Source: Chelativorans sp. ZYF759 (GTDB taxonomy: Bacteria > Pseudomonadota > Alphaproteobacteria > Rhizobiales > Rhizobiaceae). From it: DNA of 64,000 bases. The stretch spans positions 1-64,000 of the forward strand of contig NZ_WVVV01000006.1 of assembly GCF_012911015.1 (NCBI RefSeq), in the 5' to 3' direction. Position 1 is the stretch's first letter, and each line of letters opens with the position of its first letter. Below are positions 18,677 through 26,799 of this stretch, piece after piece. The translations under genes were made by a program, and so were the position numbers. The notes beneath the pieces are model-generated. The model was given only the letters and a program-made list of their open reading frames with translations, was not told the origin of the DNA and did not search any database.

Positions 18677-20991
18677 CAGGCGGTCCCCCATTCGCTGTCG
18701 GCCTGGAGGCCGGCGATCTCGGCGCGCAGCTGCCGGTCGACCTCGCGCACGAGATCGCGCGCGATGGCGCGCGGATCGCTCACCCCCTGGATGACGATGT
18801 CGCCGAAGCTGATGGCGATGTCGCGCCCGCCCGCCGATCCCGGCCGGCCGCCCTCGCGTCGCATCATGTCGCGGCTGGCACCTGCATCGTGCACATAGCC
18901 GTCGCTGCCGGCGGTGATGATTTCGGGACCTTCCTCGCCGACCAGATAGGCGCGCCCGCGCGTGATCGGCCCGCCGGCAGCACGCGCGCCGTCCACGGCC
19001 GGACCGCCGCCGCCCAGCCAGGACGGCATGGACGGCCATCGGATGATGCCGGACAGGTCGATCGAGCCGATGGCGGCGATGATGCGGCCGGGGAGTTCGC
19101 GGAACCAGGCCAGCACCTCGTCGAACTTTGCCTTGATCCCGTCCCACATTGCCTGGATCAGGGCCGTGCCGGCCTCGTAGAGCGCGACGCCGCCAGCAGC
19201 CAGCGCGCCGGCGATGCGTCCGGGAAGATCGGCCACATATTGCAGCACCCCGCCCACGGCCTGACCGACGGCGGTGCCCCAGCCGCGCCAGTCTTCCGCG
19301 CTGGCGTCGATCGGCCCGGTCATCTCGCCGAACCAGCCGATCAGGGTCGATACCGAAGACGAGATGCCGTCGATGATGGCGCCCGCGGCCGGGAACGCCT
19401 CGCTTATGCCTTCCGCGATGCCGGCGAACATCTCGCCCAGCCCCTGCCAGTTCTGCCAGATCCAGGCGCCAGCCATGGCGATGCCGACCACAATGGCACC
19501 GATACCGGTCGAGATCAGCGCGACGCGCAGCGCGAGCATCGCCGCGCGCACGAGCCGGATCGGGTTGAGCAGGGCCAGCATGCTGGCGCCCATGGCCGAC
19601 AGGGCCCCGCCATGGCCCGCGATGGCCGCGGCTGCCGTGTAGCCGACCATGGCCGTCCGCGCGCCCCTGAGCGCCGCCGTGAACGGCAGGAAGGCCAGCT
19701 GCGTTGCCCACAACGCACCCTGCAATGTGCGCATGGACAGGATCGCGGCCGAGATCGCCCCGCCCTTCATCCACAGGAAGGCGAATTGTGCCGCCACCAC
19801 GGCCACCCGCAGCGCGACAAGGGCGGAAACCAGCCCGACGATCGTCGCGGTCAGCCGCGGGTTGGCCTCGGCGAAGGCGGCGATCGGCCCCAGGAGCGCG
19901 ATCATCGTGCGGCCCATATCGGTCATGGCCGGCAGGAGAGCGGTGCCGATGGCGATCTGCACACCTTCGACGACCGACCAGAACTCCTTCATCATGCCGT
20001 TGAAGCCGGCCATCTGGACATTGGAGATGCGCTCGGCCGTACCGCCCGAATTGCGCAGCTCCTCGTCGAGCTCGCGCAGCGCGTCGGAGCCCTGCCCGAC
20101 CAGGGCGGCCATGGCGGGGCCGGCACGCTGGCCGAAGAGCTGCATCATCAGGCCTGCGTCCTCGGCATGCGGCTCGAGCTGTTCGATGATATCGGCGAAG
20201 GGCAGGAGACGGCCACGCGCGTCGGTGAACGACAGGCCGGCTTCCTGCATGGCGGAGGCCACGCCGCTGGTCGGGTTGAGAATGCGCGTCAGCGCACCGC
20301 GCAGCGAGGTGCCGGCCATCGACCCCTGGATGCCGGCATTACCCATCAGCGAGATGGCGGCGGCCGTCTCCTCGAAGCGCACGCCGGCCGCCGATGCGAT
20401 CGGGCCGGCATATTTCATGGCCTCGGCAAGCTGTGAGAGATCGGTATTGGCCGAGGTGAAGGCCTTCACCAGCACGTCGTTGACATGCGCCAGCTCGGAG
20501 ACGTCCTTGCCGTAGCCGGTGAGGATGTTGGAAACGACATCCGCCGTCTGCGCCAGGTCCATCTGCGCGGCCGAAGCCAGCTGCAGCGTGCCGGGCATGG
20601 CGCCCAGGATCTCGTTGGCCTTGAAGCCGGCCATGGCGAGAAAGCCCATGGCGTCGCCCGCCTGGCTGGCGGTGAACTGGGTCGAGCGGCCGAGTTCCAA
20701 TGCCTGCTGGCGCAGCTGGTCGAACTGCTCGCCACTGGCCCCCGACAGCGCGGTGACGCGGTTCATCGCGGTTTCGAAATCGGCGGCAGCACGCACCGGC
20801 GCGCCGACCGAGCGCGCCATCGCATAGGCCATGGCCGCCGCGTCGACCATGCGGCCGCGCATTTCGTCCATGCGGGCATTGTTGCGCCGCTGCGCATCCT
20901 GCAGCCGGTCGACCGTGGCGGCGATCCCGCGCGCGGGAGCCGTCACCCTGTCGATCAGCGACACGATGAGCTGGGAAGTCAGCGTGGCCAT
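18676..20991 (-). CDS. Tail tape measure protein (TP901 type)
   Basis: A 771-residue protein that sets tail length and is ejected with the DNA. The N-terminal TP901 core (about 60-330) includes AADFETAMNRVTALSGASG and LGRSTQFTASQAGDAMGFL. Hydrophobic segments lie in the middle and later part (IVGLVSALVALRVAVVAA; IGAIVVGIAMAGAWIW), as expected for membrane penetration. The C-terminus contains EGPEIITAGSDGYVHDAG. The ATG at 20991 is preferred to an upstream frame that runs through a hairpin repeat. Confidence 0.93.
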   Translation of the reverse strand: MATLTSQLIVSLIDRVTAPARGIAATVDRLQDAQRRNNARMDEMRGRMVDAAAMAYAMARSVGAPVRAAADFETAMNRVTALSGASGEQFDQLRQQALELGRSTQFTASQAGDAMGFLAMAGFKANEILGAMPGTLQLASAAQMDLAQTADVVSNILTGYGKDVSELAHVNDVLVKAFTSANTDLSQLAEAMKYAGPIASAAGVRFEETAAAISLMGNAGIQGSMAGTSLRGALTRILNPTSGVASAMQEAGLSFTDARGRLLPFADIIEQLEPHAEDAGLMMQLFGQRAGPAMAALVGQGSDALRELDEELRNSGGTAERISNVQMAGFNGMMKEFWSVVEGVQIAIGTALLPAMTDMGRTMIALLGPIAAFAEANPRLTATIVGLVSALVALRVAVVAAQFAFLWMKGGAISAAILSMRTLQGALWATQLAFLPFTAALRGARTAMVGYTAAAAIAGHGGALSAMGASMLALLNPIRLVRAAMLALRVALISTGIGAIVVGIAMAGAWIWQNWQGLGEMFAGIAEGISEAFPAAGAIIDGISSSVSTLIGWFGEMTGPIDASAEDWRGWGTAVGQAVGGVLQYVADLPGRIAGALAAGGVALYEAGTALIQAMWDGIKAKFDEVLAWFRELPGRIIAAIGSIDLSGIIRWPSMPSWLGGGGPAVDGARAAGGPITRGRAYLVGEEGPEIITAGSDGYVHDAGASRDMMRREGGRPGSAGGRDIAISFGDIVIQGVSDPRAIARDLVREVDRQLRAEIAGLQADSEWGTA

Positions 20992-21029
20992 GGAAGCCTC
21001 AATTTGTGATGAAAGAACCGCCGGAGGCG

Positions 21030-21110
21030 GCAAGCCCGACCGGGCGTCGGGCCGCATGGCCCGCCCGCCGGAGCGCCAGCGGGCAAGGCCCGCGATGCGG
21101 CGCGTGAGGC
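21030..21110 (-). repeat. Multi-hairpin intergenic repeat, copy 1
   Basis: An 81-bp GC-rich element between the frameshifted chaperone and the tape measure gene. On the minus strand it begins CCTCACGCGCCG and contains nested stems GCGGGC-CTT-GCCCGC, GGGCCATGCGGCCC and CCCGACGCCCGGTCGGG. Copy 2 at 55695-55776 is very similar. Diverged relatives at 21661-21747 and 22306-22397 share the layout. Confidence 0.7.
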
Positions 21111-21120
21111 AAAAGAACGG

Positions 21121-21614
21121 TCAGCGCTTGCGCCGACCGTTTTCCGCTTTCAGGACGCGGGTGAGCGAGGCGGAATAGTCGATCAGCTTGTCGACATCCC
21201 ATTCCTCGATCTGGTCGAGCGGTGTATGGACGTGGCGCGCGGTGCCGACGATCAGGTCCCGCCAGCGGACGCCGCCTCCTTCGCGGCCATCCGCGACATC
21301 GCCTCCGCCGCCTCCCTCGCCTCCGCTGCCGCCAGCGCCTTCCGGCGGGCAGCCACCGCGGACTTTCCCATGAGGGGAACGATCCTCTCTCCGATCTGCT
21401 CGAGATCCTCGACGTCCAGTTCCTCGATAAGCGCGAGATCGACGCCGGCCAGCGCGGCGAAGAGCATGTAGCCAGCGCGCGTCTGGTTCTTCTCGGCTTC
21501 GGCCACAAGCGTGTCCTTGGCCTTCATGCGACGGAAGGTAAGCTCCTTCACCTCACGCCCCTCATAGGGGACGGGGAAAGCGAGCGGAACGGTAACGGAA
21601 GTGGGATTGCTCAT
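21121..21614 (-). CDS. Frameshifted tail assembly chaperone (GpE+E' type)
   Basis: A -1 ribosomal frameshift in the shorter chaperone gene would give a 164-residue product. Codons 82-84 read atG GGA AAG, the heptamer G GGA AAG used in lambda gpG-T, at 21369-21363 on the minus strand. The -1 frame is open for 80 codons to a TGA at 21121. It encodes a Gly-rich linker and then a conserved-looking domain (PLDQIEEWDVDKLIDYSASL) that no ATG-started frame covers. The position just upstream of the tape measure gene is where such fusions occur in P2-like and lambda-like phages. Frameshifting itself is inferred. Confidence 0.75.
21252..21614 (-). CDS. Tail assembly chaperone, short form (GpE-like)
   Basis: A 120-residue chaperone of the P2 gpE / Mu gp41 type, expected to coat the tape measure protein before tail tube polymerisation. 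The core is YEGREVKELTFRRMKAKD, then LIEELDVEDLEQIGE. Termination at 21252 gives the short product, and slippage at codons 82-84 gives the longer one. It lies between the tail tube gene and the tape measure gene. Confidence 0.85.
   Translation of the reverse strand: MSNPTSVTVPLAFPVPYEGREVKELTFRRMKAKDTLVAEAEKNQTRAGYMLFAALAGVDLALIEELDVEDLEQIGERIVPLMGKSAVAARRKALAAAEAREAAEAMSRMAAKEAASAGGT
21363..21369 (-). promoter_or_regulatory. Slippery heptamer GGGAAAG for -1 frameshift
   Basis: In the zero frame it is read as G GGA AAG, ending the codons for M82, G83 and K84 of the chaperone. Both tRNAs can re-pair one base upstream as GGG AAA. The heptamer fits X XXY YYZ exactly. Confidence 0.75.
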
Positions 21615-21660
21615 GGCAACGAACCTTCATGATGTGTGTTGAAAACGGAACAGAATGGCC

Positions 21661-21747
21661 GCAAGCCAAGCCCGCGACTGCGGGCCGCCGGCCGTCCGGC
21701 GCGCCCGCGCAGGGCCAGCCGCAAAGCGGCGGTGCGGCCCGTGAGCG
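21661..21747 (-). repeat. Multi-hairpin intergenic repeat, diverged copy 3
   Basis: This lies between the tail tube and chaperone genes. The minus strand carries CTCACGGGCCG, a GCCGC-TTT-GCGGC stem and CCCGCAGTCGCGGGCTTGG, the same order of parts as copies 1 and 2 with little base identity. Confidence 0.5.
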
Positions 21748-21750
21748 ATA

Positions 21751-22263
21751 TCAAGCCCCCAGCGCGCGCCTGTCGGCGGCGAAGAGGTCCTCGCCGTTGC
21801 GGCGCATGATCCGCTCCCAGAAGTCGATGTAGAAGAGCTCCTGCCCGTTCAGCGAGAACTCGAAATGCGTGACTTCCTTGAGCGCGTGGGTGCAGCCGAC
21901 AAACTCTTCCGGGCTCGCCTCGTCGGGTTCCCATTCGGTGATGGACCCTTCGATGATGGCGCGGGCGGGCACGGCAATGCCGGTCTTCTTGTCGCGCACC
22001 GCGCCGGCGAAGGTCCACCGCTCGGGCATGCCCAGGCCGCGGAAGATGTCGGTGTCGAAACCCTTGATCTCCATCGCGGGTTCGATCGGCTCCACGCGCG
22101 GCAGCGTGAAGTCGACGGCCATCACGCCGCCACCCGGATTGTGGCTGGCGGTCATGAACTTGATGGCCGGGATGGTCAGTTTGGAGATCGTCGTGGCGCG
22201 CGAGGAATCGGGCTCGTTGGCCCGGCGCACGTCGACGGCGGTCAGCATGTAAAGCGGCTGCAT
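21751..22263 (-). CDS. Major tail tube protein (P2 FII-like)
   Basis: A 170-residue protein forming the inner tube of the contractile tail. Features include KLTIPAIKFMTASHNPGGGV and EIKGFDTDIFRGLGMPERW, matching the P2 gpFII family. It lies directly downstream of the sheath gene and upstream of the chaperones, the P2 order. The length fits the family. Confidence 0.9.
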   Translation of the reverse strand: MQPLYMLTAVDVRRANEPDSSRATTISKLTIPAIKFMTASHNPGGGVMAVDFTLPRVEPIEPAMEIKGFDTDIFRGLGMPERWTFAGAVRDKKTGIAVPARAIIEGSITEWEPDEASPEEFVGCTHALKEVTHFEFSLNGQELFYIDFWERIMRRNGEDLFAADRRALGA

Positions 22264-22305
22264 GGCAGTGCCCTTTCAGGAGATTGAGATTGTGTCGATG
22301 AACGG

Positions 22306-22397
22306 CCGCCAGGCCGAGCGTTCGACCGGACGCCGCGCATCGTTGCGCGCCCGGCCGGAGGGCGGGCTGCGAAGCAGCCGAACGCCCGTGAGGCAGT
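22306..22397 (-). repeat. Multi-hairpin intergenic repeat, diverged copy 4
   Basis: This lies between the sheath and tube genes. On the minus strand it has GCCTCACGGGCG, the stem GGCTGC-TTC-GCAGCC and further GC-rich stems. Same architecture and same orientation to transcription as the other three copies. Confidence 0.5.
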
Positions 22398-22409
22398 GAA
22401 AAACTTCCC

Positions 22410-23648
22410 CTAAATCCCCCCGAGCCGCGCCACGATCTCGGAGACGAGACCTTCGACGGCCGGACGGTAGCGGCGGATTTCGTGGTCGGCGCGCTTGAAG
22501 GCCGGCGCCGGCTCGATGCCCAGATTGACCGTCAGGTGGCCGAGCCTGATCTGCTCGGGGCTGTTGCGGTCGGCGCGGAACTGGACGTCGTAGCCCAGAA
22601 TGTCGTCGGCCGCCTTGCGGTCGCGCAGCATGAAGCGGATCGAATTCAGCCAGGCCTCGACGATGTCGGCCGTGATGCGACGGCCGAGGAATTCCCGCGT
22701 GATCTGCATCAGCGCGACGGTCAGATAGTCGGCACCGCGCACCTGGTGGATCTGCTTCCACAATTCGCCGGTCTCGGTGTTGTCCGTGCCGATGAAGACG
22801 AAGCCGCCATCGCCCACCGCCCCGTCGACGCCGGTCTCGCCGCGCGCCACGATCGAGACTTCCGCCTCCAGCATCTGCTGGCCTTCGGTGGAGCCGTCGA
22901 GCAGCGAGAAGGGGATCGGCCGCGACAGGCCGGCCAGGCCCTGGATCGGCCGGTTGGCGATCGGGTTGAAGGGCCGCCCGCCATGCATGGCGTCGACGCG
23001 CATGAACAGCCCGACGACGCGCGGCGCCATGGGCCTGGTGACCACCTCCGCGCCCTCGAAGACGCGGGCGGCGACGCCGATCGGCATGAGCCGCTGCGAA
23101 TTCATGGTCTCGCGGGCATCGATCGCCAGCGCCGAAGAACTGTCGTCGACGTCGATCGGCGCGATGGCGAGCAGCCTTTCGCAGGCGGCGGGCAGCGCGG
23201 CGACGACAGGATTGGCGGTCTCCTCGTCGGGGCGCCAGGCGGTGCGCCCGGCGAAGATGAGCCGCGGCGTCATGTTGGCGATGGAGGGGATGGAGCCGAC
23301 GCCCTGCAGCGCCTCGACGATCGCGGCCGACGTGTTGGCCAGCGCCGCCGCGGGATCCTCGTCGTCGTCTTCCGCCACGCGCAGAATGACGACATCCGCC
23401 CCGGCATTGAGCCCGGCGATCTGGCTGTTGATGCCGCGCACGGCATCGGCCAGGTAGCCGGTGCCCAGCGCCTCGACGGCATCGGGATCGGACGTGGAAA
23501 TGCGCACGGGCACGCCGATCGGATAGGCCTCGGCCGAGGCGTCGGGCGAGGTTTCGATCAGAAGAGCCTTTGAAAAATCGGCCCCGAGCACGGGAACCGG
23601 CTCGTCCTCGGGCCGCGTGAAAGTCATGCCGAAAGTCGGTGCCGACAT
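22410..23648 (-). CDS. Tail sheath protein (P2 FI-like)
   Basis: A 412-residue contractile sheath subunit. The N-terminus MSAPTFGMTFTRPEDEPVPV and the C-terminal half (QIHQVRGADYLTVALMQITR, LRDRKAADDILGYDVQFR) match the phage tail sheath superfamily. The ATG at 23648 has a CAGGAGAAA ribosome binding site. It is the first gene after an intrinsic terminator at 23717-23745, so it probably has its own promoter or depends on antitermination. Confidence 0.93.
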   Translation of the reverse strand: MSAPTFGMTFTRPEDEPVPVLGADFSKALLIETSPDASAEAYPIGVPVRISTSDPDAVEALGTGYLADAVRGINSQIAGLNAGADVVILRVAEDDDEDPAAALANTSAAIVEALQGVGSIPSIANMTPRLIFAGRTAWRPDEETANPVVAALPAACERLLAIAPIDVDDSSSALAIDARETMNSQRLMPIGVAARVFEGAEVVTRPMAPRVVGLFMRVDAMHGGRPFNPIANRPIQGLAGLSRPIPFSLLDGSTEGQQMLEAEVSIVARGETGVDGAVGDGGFVFIGTDNTETGELWKQIHQVRGADYLTVALMQITREFLGRRITADIVEAWLNSIRFMLRDRKAADDILGYDVQFRADRNSPEQIRLGHLTVNLGIEPAPAFKRADHEIRRYRPAVEGLVSEIVARLGGI

Positions 23649-23716
23649 CGGGTTTCTCCTGGTGTGTTGTGAAGGGGCCTTGCCCAAGGGCCATTCGGGC
23701 TCCGGCATGACGCCGA

Positions 23717-23745
23717 AAACGAAAAACCCGCCAGAAGGCGGGTCG
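23717..23745 (-). terminator. Rho-independent terminator upstream of the sheath gene
   Basis: On the minus strand ACCCGCC-TTCT-GGCGGGT (23743-23737 and 23732-23726) is followed by TTTTTCGTTTT. It separates the fibre module from the sheath-to-lysis module. Confidence 0.75.
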
Positions 23746-23768
23746 GGGAAAAGCTCGGTGGCCGGGCG

Positions 23769-24248
23769 CTACAGCGCGCTGGCGGCCATCCACATGTCAT
23801 CGATCTGTTCGGGCGAGAGCCCGAGCGCGGCGCCGATCGTCTCGATCAGCGGATGGGTGCGCTGGTAGACGGTCGCATCCTCCCATTCGATCCTGGCCGT
23901 TTCCTTCGCGTTGCCTTCCGGCATGACGTCGATCTCGGCCGTGACCTGTGTCGAGGTGATGCCGGCGGCGAGCAGGCCGAGCCGCAGCTGGCGACGCGAG
24001 AGTTCGGGCATGGCCGCGCGCAGTTCCTCGGCAGTGGGCGGGACGTAGGGGGCGACAGGCCTGCCCTCGGCAATCCACAGATCGAGGCCGGCGCGGATCT
24101 GCGGCGCGAGGCCGAAACCGTCATCCGGCCGCGAGGCATAGTCGGCGACGTAGCGCTGGCCTTCCATGTCGGTAAGATCGGCGGCCACGATATATACGCC
24201 CGGCTCTTCGGTCTCACGGACCGCGGTGATCTCGTGCAGCTGCATCAT
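23769..24248 (-). CDS. Tail-fibre-associated protein
   Basis: A 159-residue protein directly downstream of a tail fibre gene, with which it shares a 4-base ATGA overlap. It contains PPTAEELRAAMPELSRRQLR and THPLIETIGAALGLSPEQI, a pattern seen next to fibre genes in rhizobial prophages, where it is thought to act in fibre assembly. No catalytic motif is visible. The chaperone role is an inference from position. Confidence 0.65.
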   Translation of the reverse strand: MMQLHEITAVRETEEPGVYIVAADLTDMEGQRYVADYASRPDDGFGLAPQIRAGLDLWIAEGRPVAPYVPPTAEELRAAMPELSRRQLRLGLLAAGITSTQVTAEIDVMPEGNAKETARIEWEDATVYQRTHPLIETIGAALGLSPEQIDDMWMAASAL

Positions 24249-25282
24249 GCCATCCTCTGGAAGAGCGACCCATTGAGGCTGCCGTCACGGCCCCGAGCAC
24301 GGAAGGTGCCGCTGAGTGCCGCGCCGCCGCCACCGATGGTGTAGCGGTGTGGCGAACTGGTATCGAGCCGGATAGTCGCGCTGTCGTTACGATCGACCGC
24401 TGCACCGTGAAGGACCATCACCGGATGCCCGAGCGGGAAGTTCGTCGCATTAGTGCCCGACCCGGTGAACAGCCCGACCTCCGGCTTGGTCTCCAGAGAA
24501 TCGATGGCCTGTGCGATGCGCTGTGCCGTCCAGGCGCGGACCGTAGCGGCGGTGCCGGAGCGCGCTTCACCTTCCGTGACCAGCGCCATGTTGCCGCTGT
24601 GCCAGAAGGTGCGGATCGCGTTGTTGAACCGCGCGATGAGCCCGGCCGTGGTCATCCACAGATCGCCGTTTACAGACTCGCCCGGCGCCGTGCCGTGCGG
24701 CATGCGCAACGGCGCGGCGTCCTCGGTACCGGCCGGCAGACGCAGCGGCCCGGTCATGGTGCCGCCCGCCTTGTCGAGCTTCGTATCGAGTGCGGCAGTC
24801 ACATCGGCCGCCGGAGCCTTGGTGGCCAGTTCGTCAGCCACAGCATCGAGTGCAGTCGCGACGCCTGTCGCAGATGCCGCCCCGATCGCCGTGCGCGCCT
24901 CGGCCTGGTCGGCCGCCGCCATGAAGCTCTTGATCGTGGCCGAGGTCGAGAAGTTCGCCGGATTGAGATAGAAGCTCGCCGGCTGGCTGTTGAGCAGCAC
25001 CGAGTTCGGCGCGACGCCCTCGACGATGATCGCGATATTGTCGAAGGCGGTCTGGATCGCCTGCTGCAACTCGCCGAGTTCGGGCGCGATATTGACCTGT
25101 ATGAGATCGAGCGCGGCCTGCGTGCCCTGCGCGATCAGGTTCTCGAACGTGCCTTCCAGCTCTTCGCGCTCGACCAGGCGGGCATGGATGGAGCCGAAGA
25201 CCGCGTTGAAGAGGTCCGGCGACATCTCATACCGGGAGTCGACCGTGTAGCCGTTCTCAGGCGATGGCGTCGGCAGTGTCAA
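24245..25282 (-). CDS. Tail fibre protein, locus 1
   Basis: A 345-residue fibre. The N-terminal part is helical. A middle region rich in Ala/Thr includes DKLDKAGGTMTGPLRLPAG-type fibre repeats (LDKAGGTMTGPL). The C-terminal part (DGSLNGSLFQRMA) is probably the receptor-binding tip. The start is a TTG at 25282 with GGGGAGA seven bases before it. It overlaps a 59-residue gene upstream by 26 bases. A second, larger fibre gene lies at 30414-32444, and the two are separated by a cargo cassette. Confidence 0.8.
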   Translation of the reverse strand: MTLPTPSPENGYTVDSRYEMSPDLFNAVFGSIHARLVEREELEGTFENLIAQGTQAALDLIQVNIAPELGELQQAIQTAFDNIAIIVEGVAPNSVLLNSQPASFYLNPANFSTSATIKSFMAAADQAEARTAIGAASATGVATALDAVADELATKAPAADVTAALDTKLDKAGGTMTGPLRLPAGTEDAAPLRMPHGTAPGESVNGDLWMTTAGLIARFNNAIRTFWHSGNMALVTEGEARSGTAATVRAWTAQRIAQAIDSLETKPEVGLFTGSGTNATNFPLGHPVMVLHGAAVDRNDSATIRLDTSSPHRYTIGGGGAALSGTFRARGRDGSLNGSLFQRMA

Positions 25283-25436
25283 CGCAGTTCTCCCCGTGTT
25301 CGTCGACCAGCTTGTTGAGGAAGGCGCCCTTCATTTCGTAGACGCCGCCCGGCAGAAACCGCATCCGCCCATGCTGGACGGCGCGGCTGAGCTTGACCGA
25401 ATAGGTCTTCTTTTCGTTGTAAGGCTTCGTGGCCAT
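25257..25436 (-). CDS. Small phage protein preceding fibre 1
   Basis: A 59-residue basic protein (YNEKKTYSVKLSRAVQHGRM, then FLPGGVYEMKGAFLNKLVDE). The second half looks like a small beta domain that would bind a structural partner. ATG at 25436 with AGGAAACC nearby. Family not recognised. The gap from 25437 to 25697 is about 260 bases and holds only a doubtful miniprotein frame. Confidence 0.55.
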   Translation of the reverse strand: MATKPYNEKKTYSVKLSRAVQHGRMRFLPGGVYEMKGAFLNKLVDEHGENCVDTADAIA

Positions 25437-25496
25437 TGAGGTTTCCTCTTGTCGGGCGCCGGCATTATACGTTTCGGGGCGGCGATCCCCTATGCA

Positions 25497-25592
25497 GGAA
25501 GCGGGTAGAGCGGCTGCCATCGAAGCGTCAGGCCGAAGCCGATCAGACACAACAGCCACGCCACCCCGGCGCGAAGGTAAAGCATTGCGATG
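25497..25592 (-). CDS. Possible 31-residue membrane miniprotein
   Basis: On the minus strand an ATG in the gap opens 31 codons ending in TAG, with one hydrophobic helix (VAWLLCLIGFGLTLRW). There is no clear ribosome binding site. It may be real, or chance in a GC-rich gap. Confidence 0.25.
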
Positions 25593-25697
25593 ATCCGGGT
25601 TAGGCGGGCGCATGGCAGGCGCCTTGCCAGGGGTGGAACGGTCGGCTAGGGGGGCAGGGCGGCTAAAATCCGTGAGCCCTTAGGAGAGTACCCACCG

Positions 25698-26744
25698 ATG
25701 GAAGAATGGATTGCGTCGGCTATCAGAGCCGCGAAAGAAATGGAGGCACATTCCCCCCTCGAAAAAGGCGGCGCCAACGCTGACTTCGTTAAGCAAAGCT
25801 ACGAAAACCATTGGGGTGGAAGGGTTGAGAGTATCCGTGAAAAGATAGCCGGCGGCGAAACAATCGCTCACATCCTCGCCGGTATTCGCAGCCAGCCCCA
25901 CCTCCTGAGAAACAATCAGGGCACCGACGCGATCACCAAGAACGCGCTGCCCGACTTCAACGAAACTACGTCGGATGGCAATCCGACGTCACGTCTCGGA
26001 GTATGCAACAGCCGGTTCGTCGCGCAGCCAAACTTCGACCCGATGACCGCCATCTACCGACATGCCTTGGATGCGGACACGATAGTTGAACTCGGCGCGG
26101 GGCCGGGGTGGAACCTGTTCAACCTCTCGACCTTTTTGGGCAAGGCCGTGCACGGAAAGCGCCTGTTTGGTCTCGAGTACTCTGATGCCGGGCTGGAAAT
26201 CATCAAGCTTCTTGCCGAGCATGAAAGCCTGCCAATCGAAGCGCACTTCTTCGATTACAGAAACCCCGACCTGTCCGTGCTCCCCCCTACAGGGCGCATG
26301 TTGATCTTTTCGCATCACTCGATGGAGCAGGTTGAGGAAATATCTCCCTTGCTTCACCAAACGATAGCGGCCCGAAAAGAGCCAACGAAACTTATCCACT
26401 GCGAGCCTATCGGATGGCAGCGCTTCCCTGATCTATACAAGGCGCGCGTCCGTGAGAACGACAACCTCTTAAAGGCGATGGTCGTTCGGCGCTTCGATGA
26501 CCTGCATGCACCCCATGCGGTCGCGATGTCCGCCGCCATCAACTCTTGGCGCGTCAAATATAACAGAAACGCTATGAATTGCATCAACAAGCAGGTGAAC
26601 GCCAAGCGGTTCATAGTGCGAGAAGCAATCTATGACTTCACCCACATCTACAACTCCAATCCCGTTAATCCTTCGACATATTTGGAGATTGATGTCCTTC
26701 CGCCACGCGATCAACCAAAGGAAGAAAGCGCGGAACAGGAGTGA
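25698..26744 (+). CDS. SAM-dependent methyltransferase-like protein (cargo)
   Basis: A 348-residue protein with a class I SAM-binding motif, VELGAGPGWNLFNLS (about 131-145), followed by an acidic strand end (GLEYSD) and FDYRNPD. The central part fits the Rossmann methyltransferase fold; about 125 N-terminal residues and a long C-terminus are not recognised. It is read rightward inside a leftward late operon and is visibly richer in A+T than the phage genes around it, which points to recent acquisition. The ribosome binding site TAGGAGAG precedes the ATG. It is followed by a glycosyltransferase in the same direction, so methylation of a glycan is a reasonable guess. Confidence 0.7.
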   Translation: MEEWIASAIRAAKEMEAHSPLEKGGANADFVKQSYENHWGGRVESIREKIAGGETIAHILAGIRSQPHLLRNNQGTDAITKNALPDFNETTSDGNPTSRLGVCNSRFVAQPNFDPMTAIYRHALDADTIVELGAGPGWNLFNLSTFLGKAVHGKRLFGLEYSDAGLEIIKLLAEHESLPIEAHFFDYRNPDLSVLPPTGRMLIFSHHSMEQVEEISPLLHQTIAARKEPTKLIHCEPIGWQRFPDLYKARVRENDNLLKAMVVRRFDDLHAPHAVAMSAAINSWRVKYNRNAMNCINKQVNAKRFIVREAIYDFTHIYNSNPVNPSTYLEIDVLPPRDQPKEESAEQE

Positions 26745-26799
26745 CTTGTCTACCGGCATGCGCTAAGCGGTGCCGCTCTTCAGTAAATATGGTGAGGCG

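Noticed and set aside
18649-20436. Long plus-strand frame opposite the tape measure gene
   Set aside because: Shadow of the TP901 gene; no homology-like segments and no ribosome binding site.
21030-22397. Hairpin repeats as a CRISPR array
   Set aside because: Units are unequal, unevenly spaced by whole genes, and lack short identical repeats with spacers; no cas genes are present.
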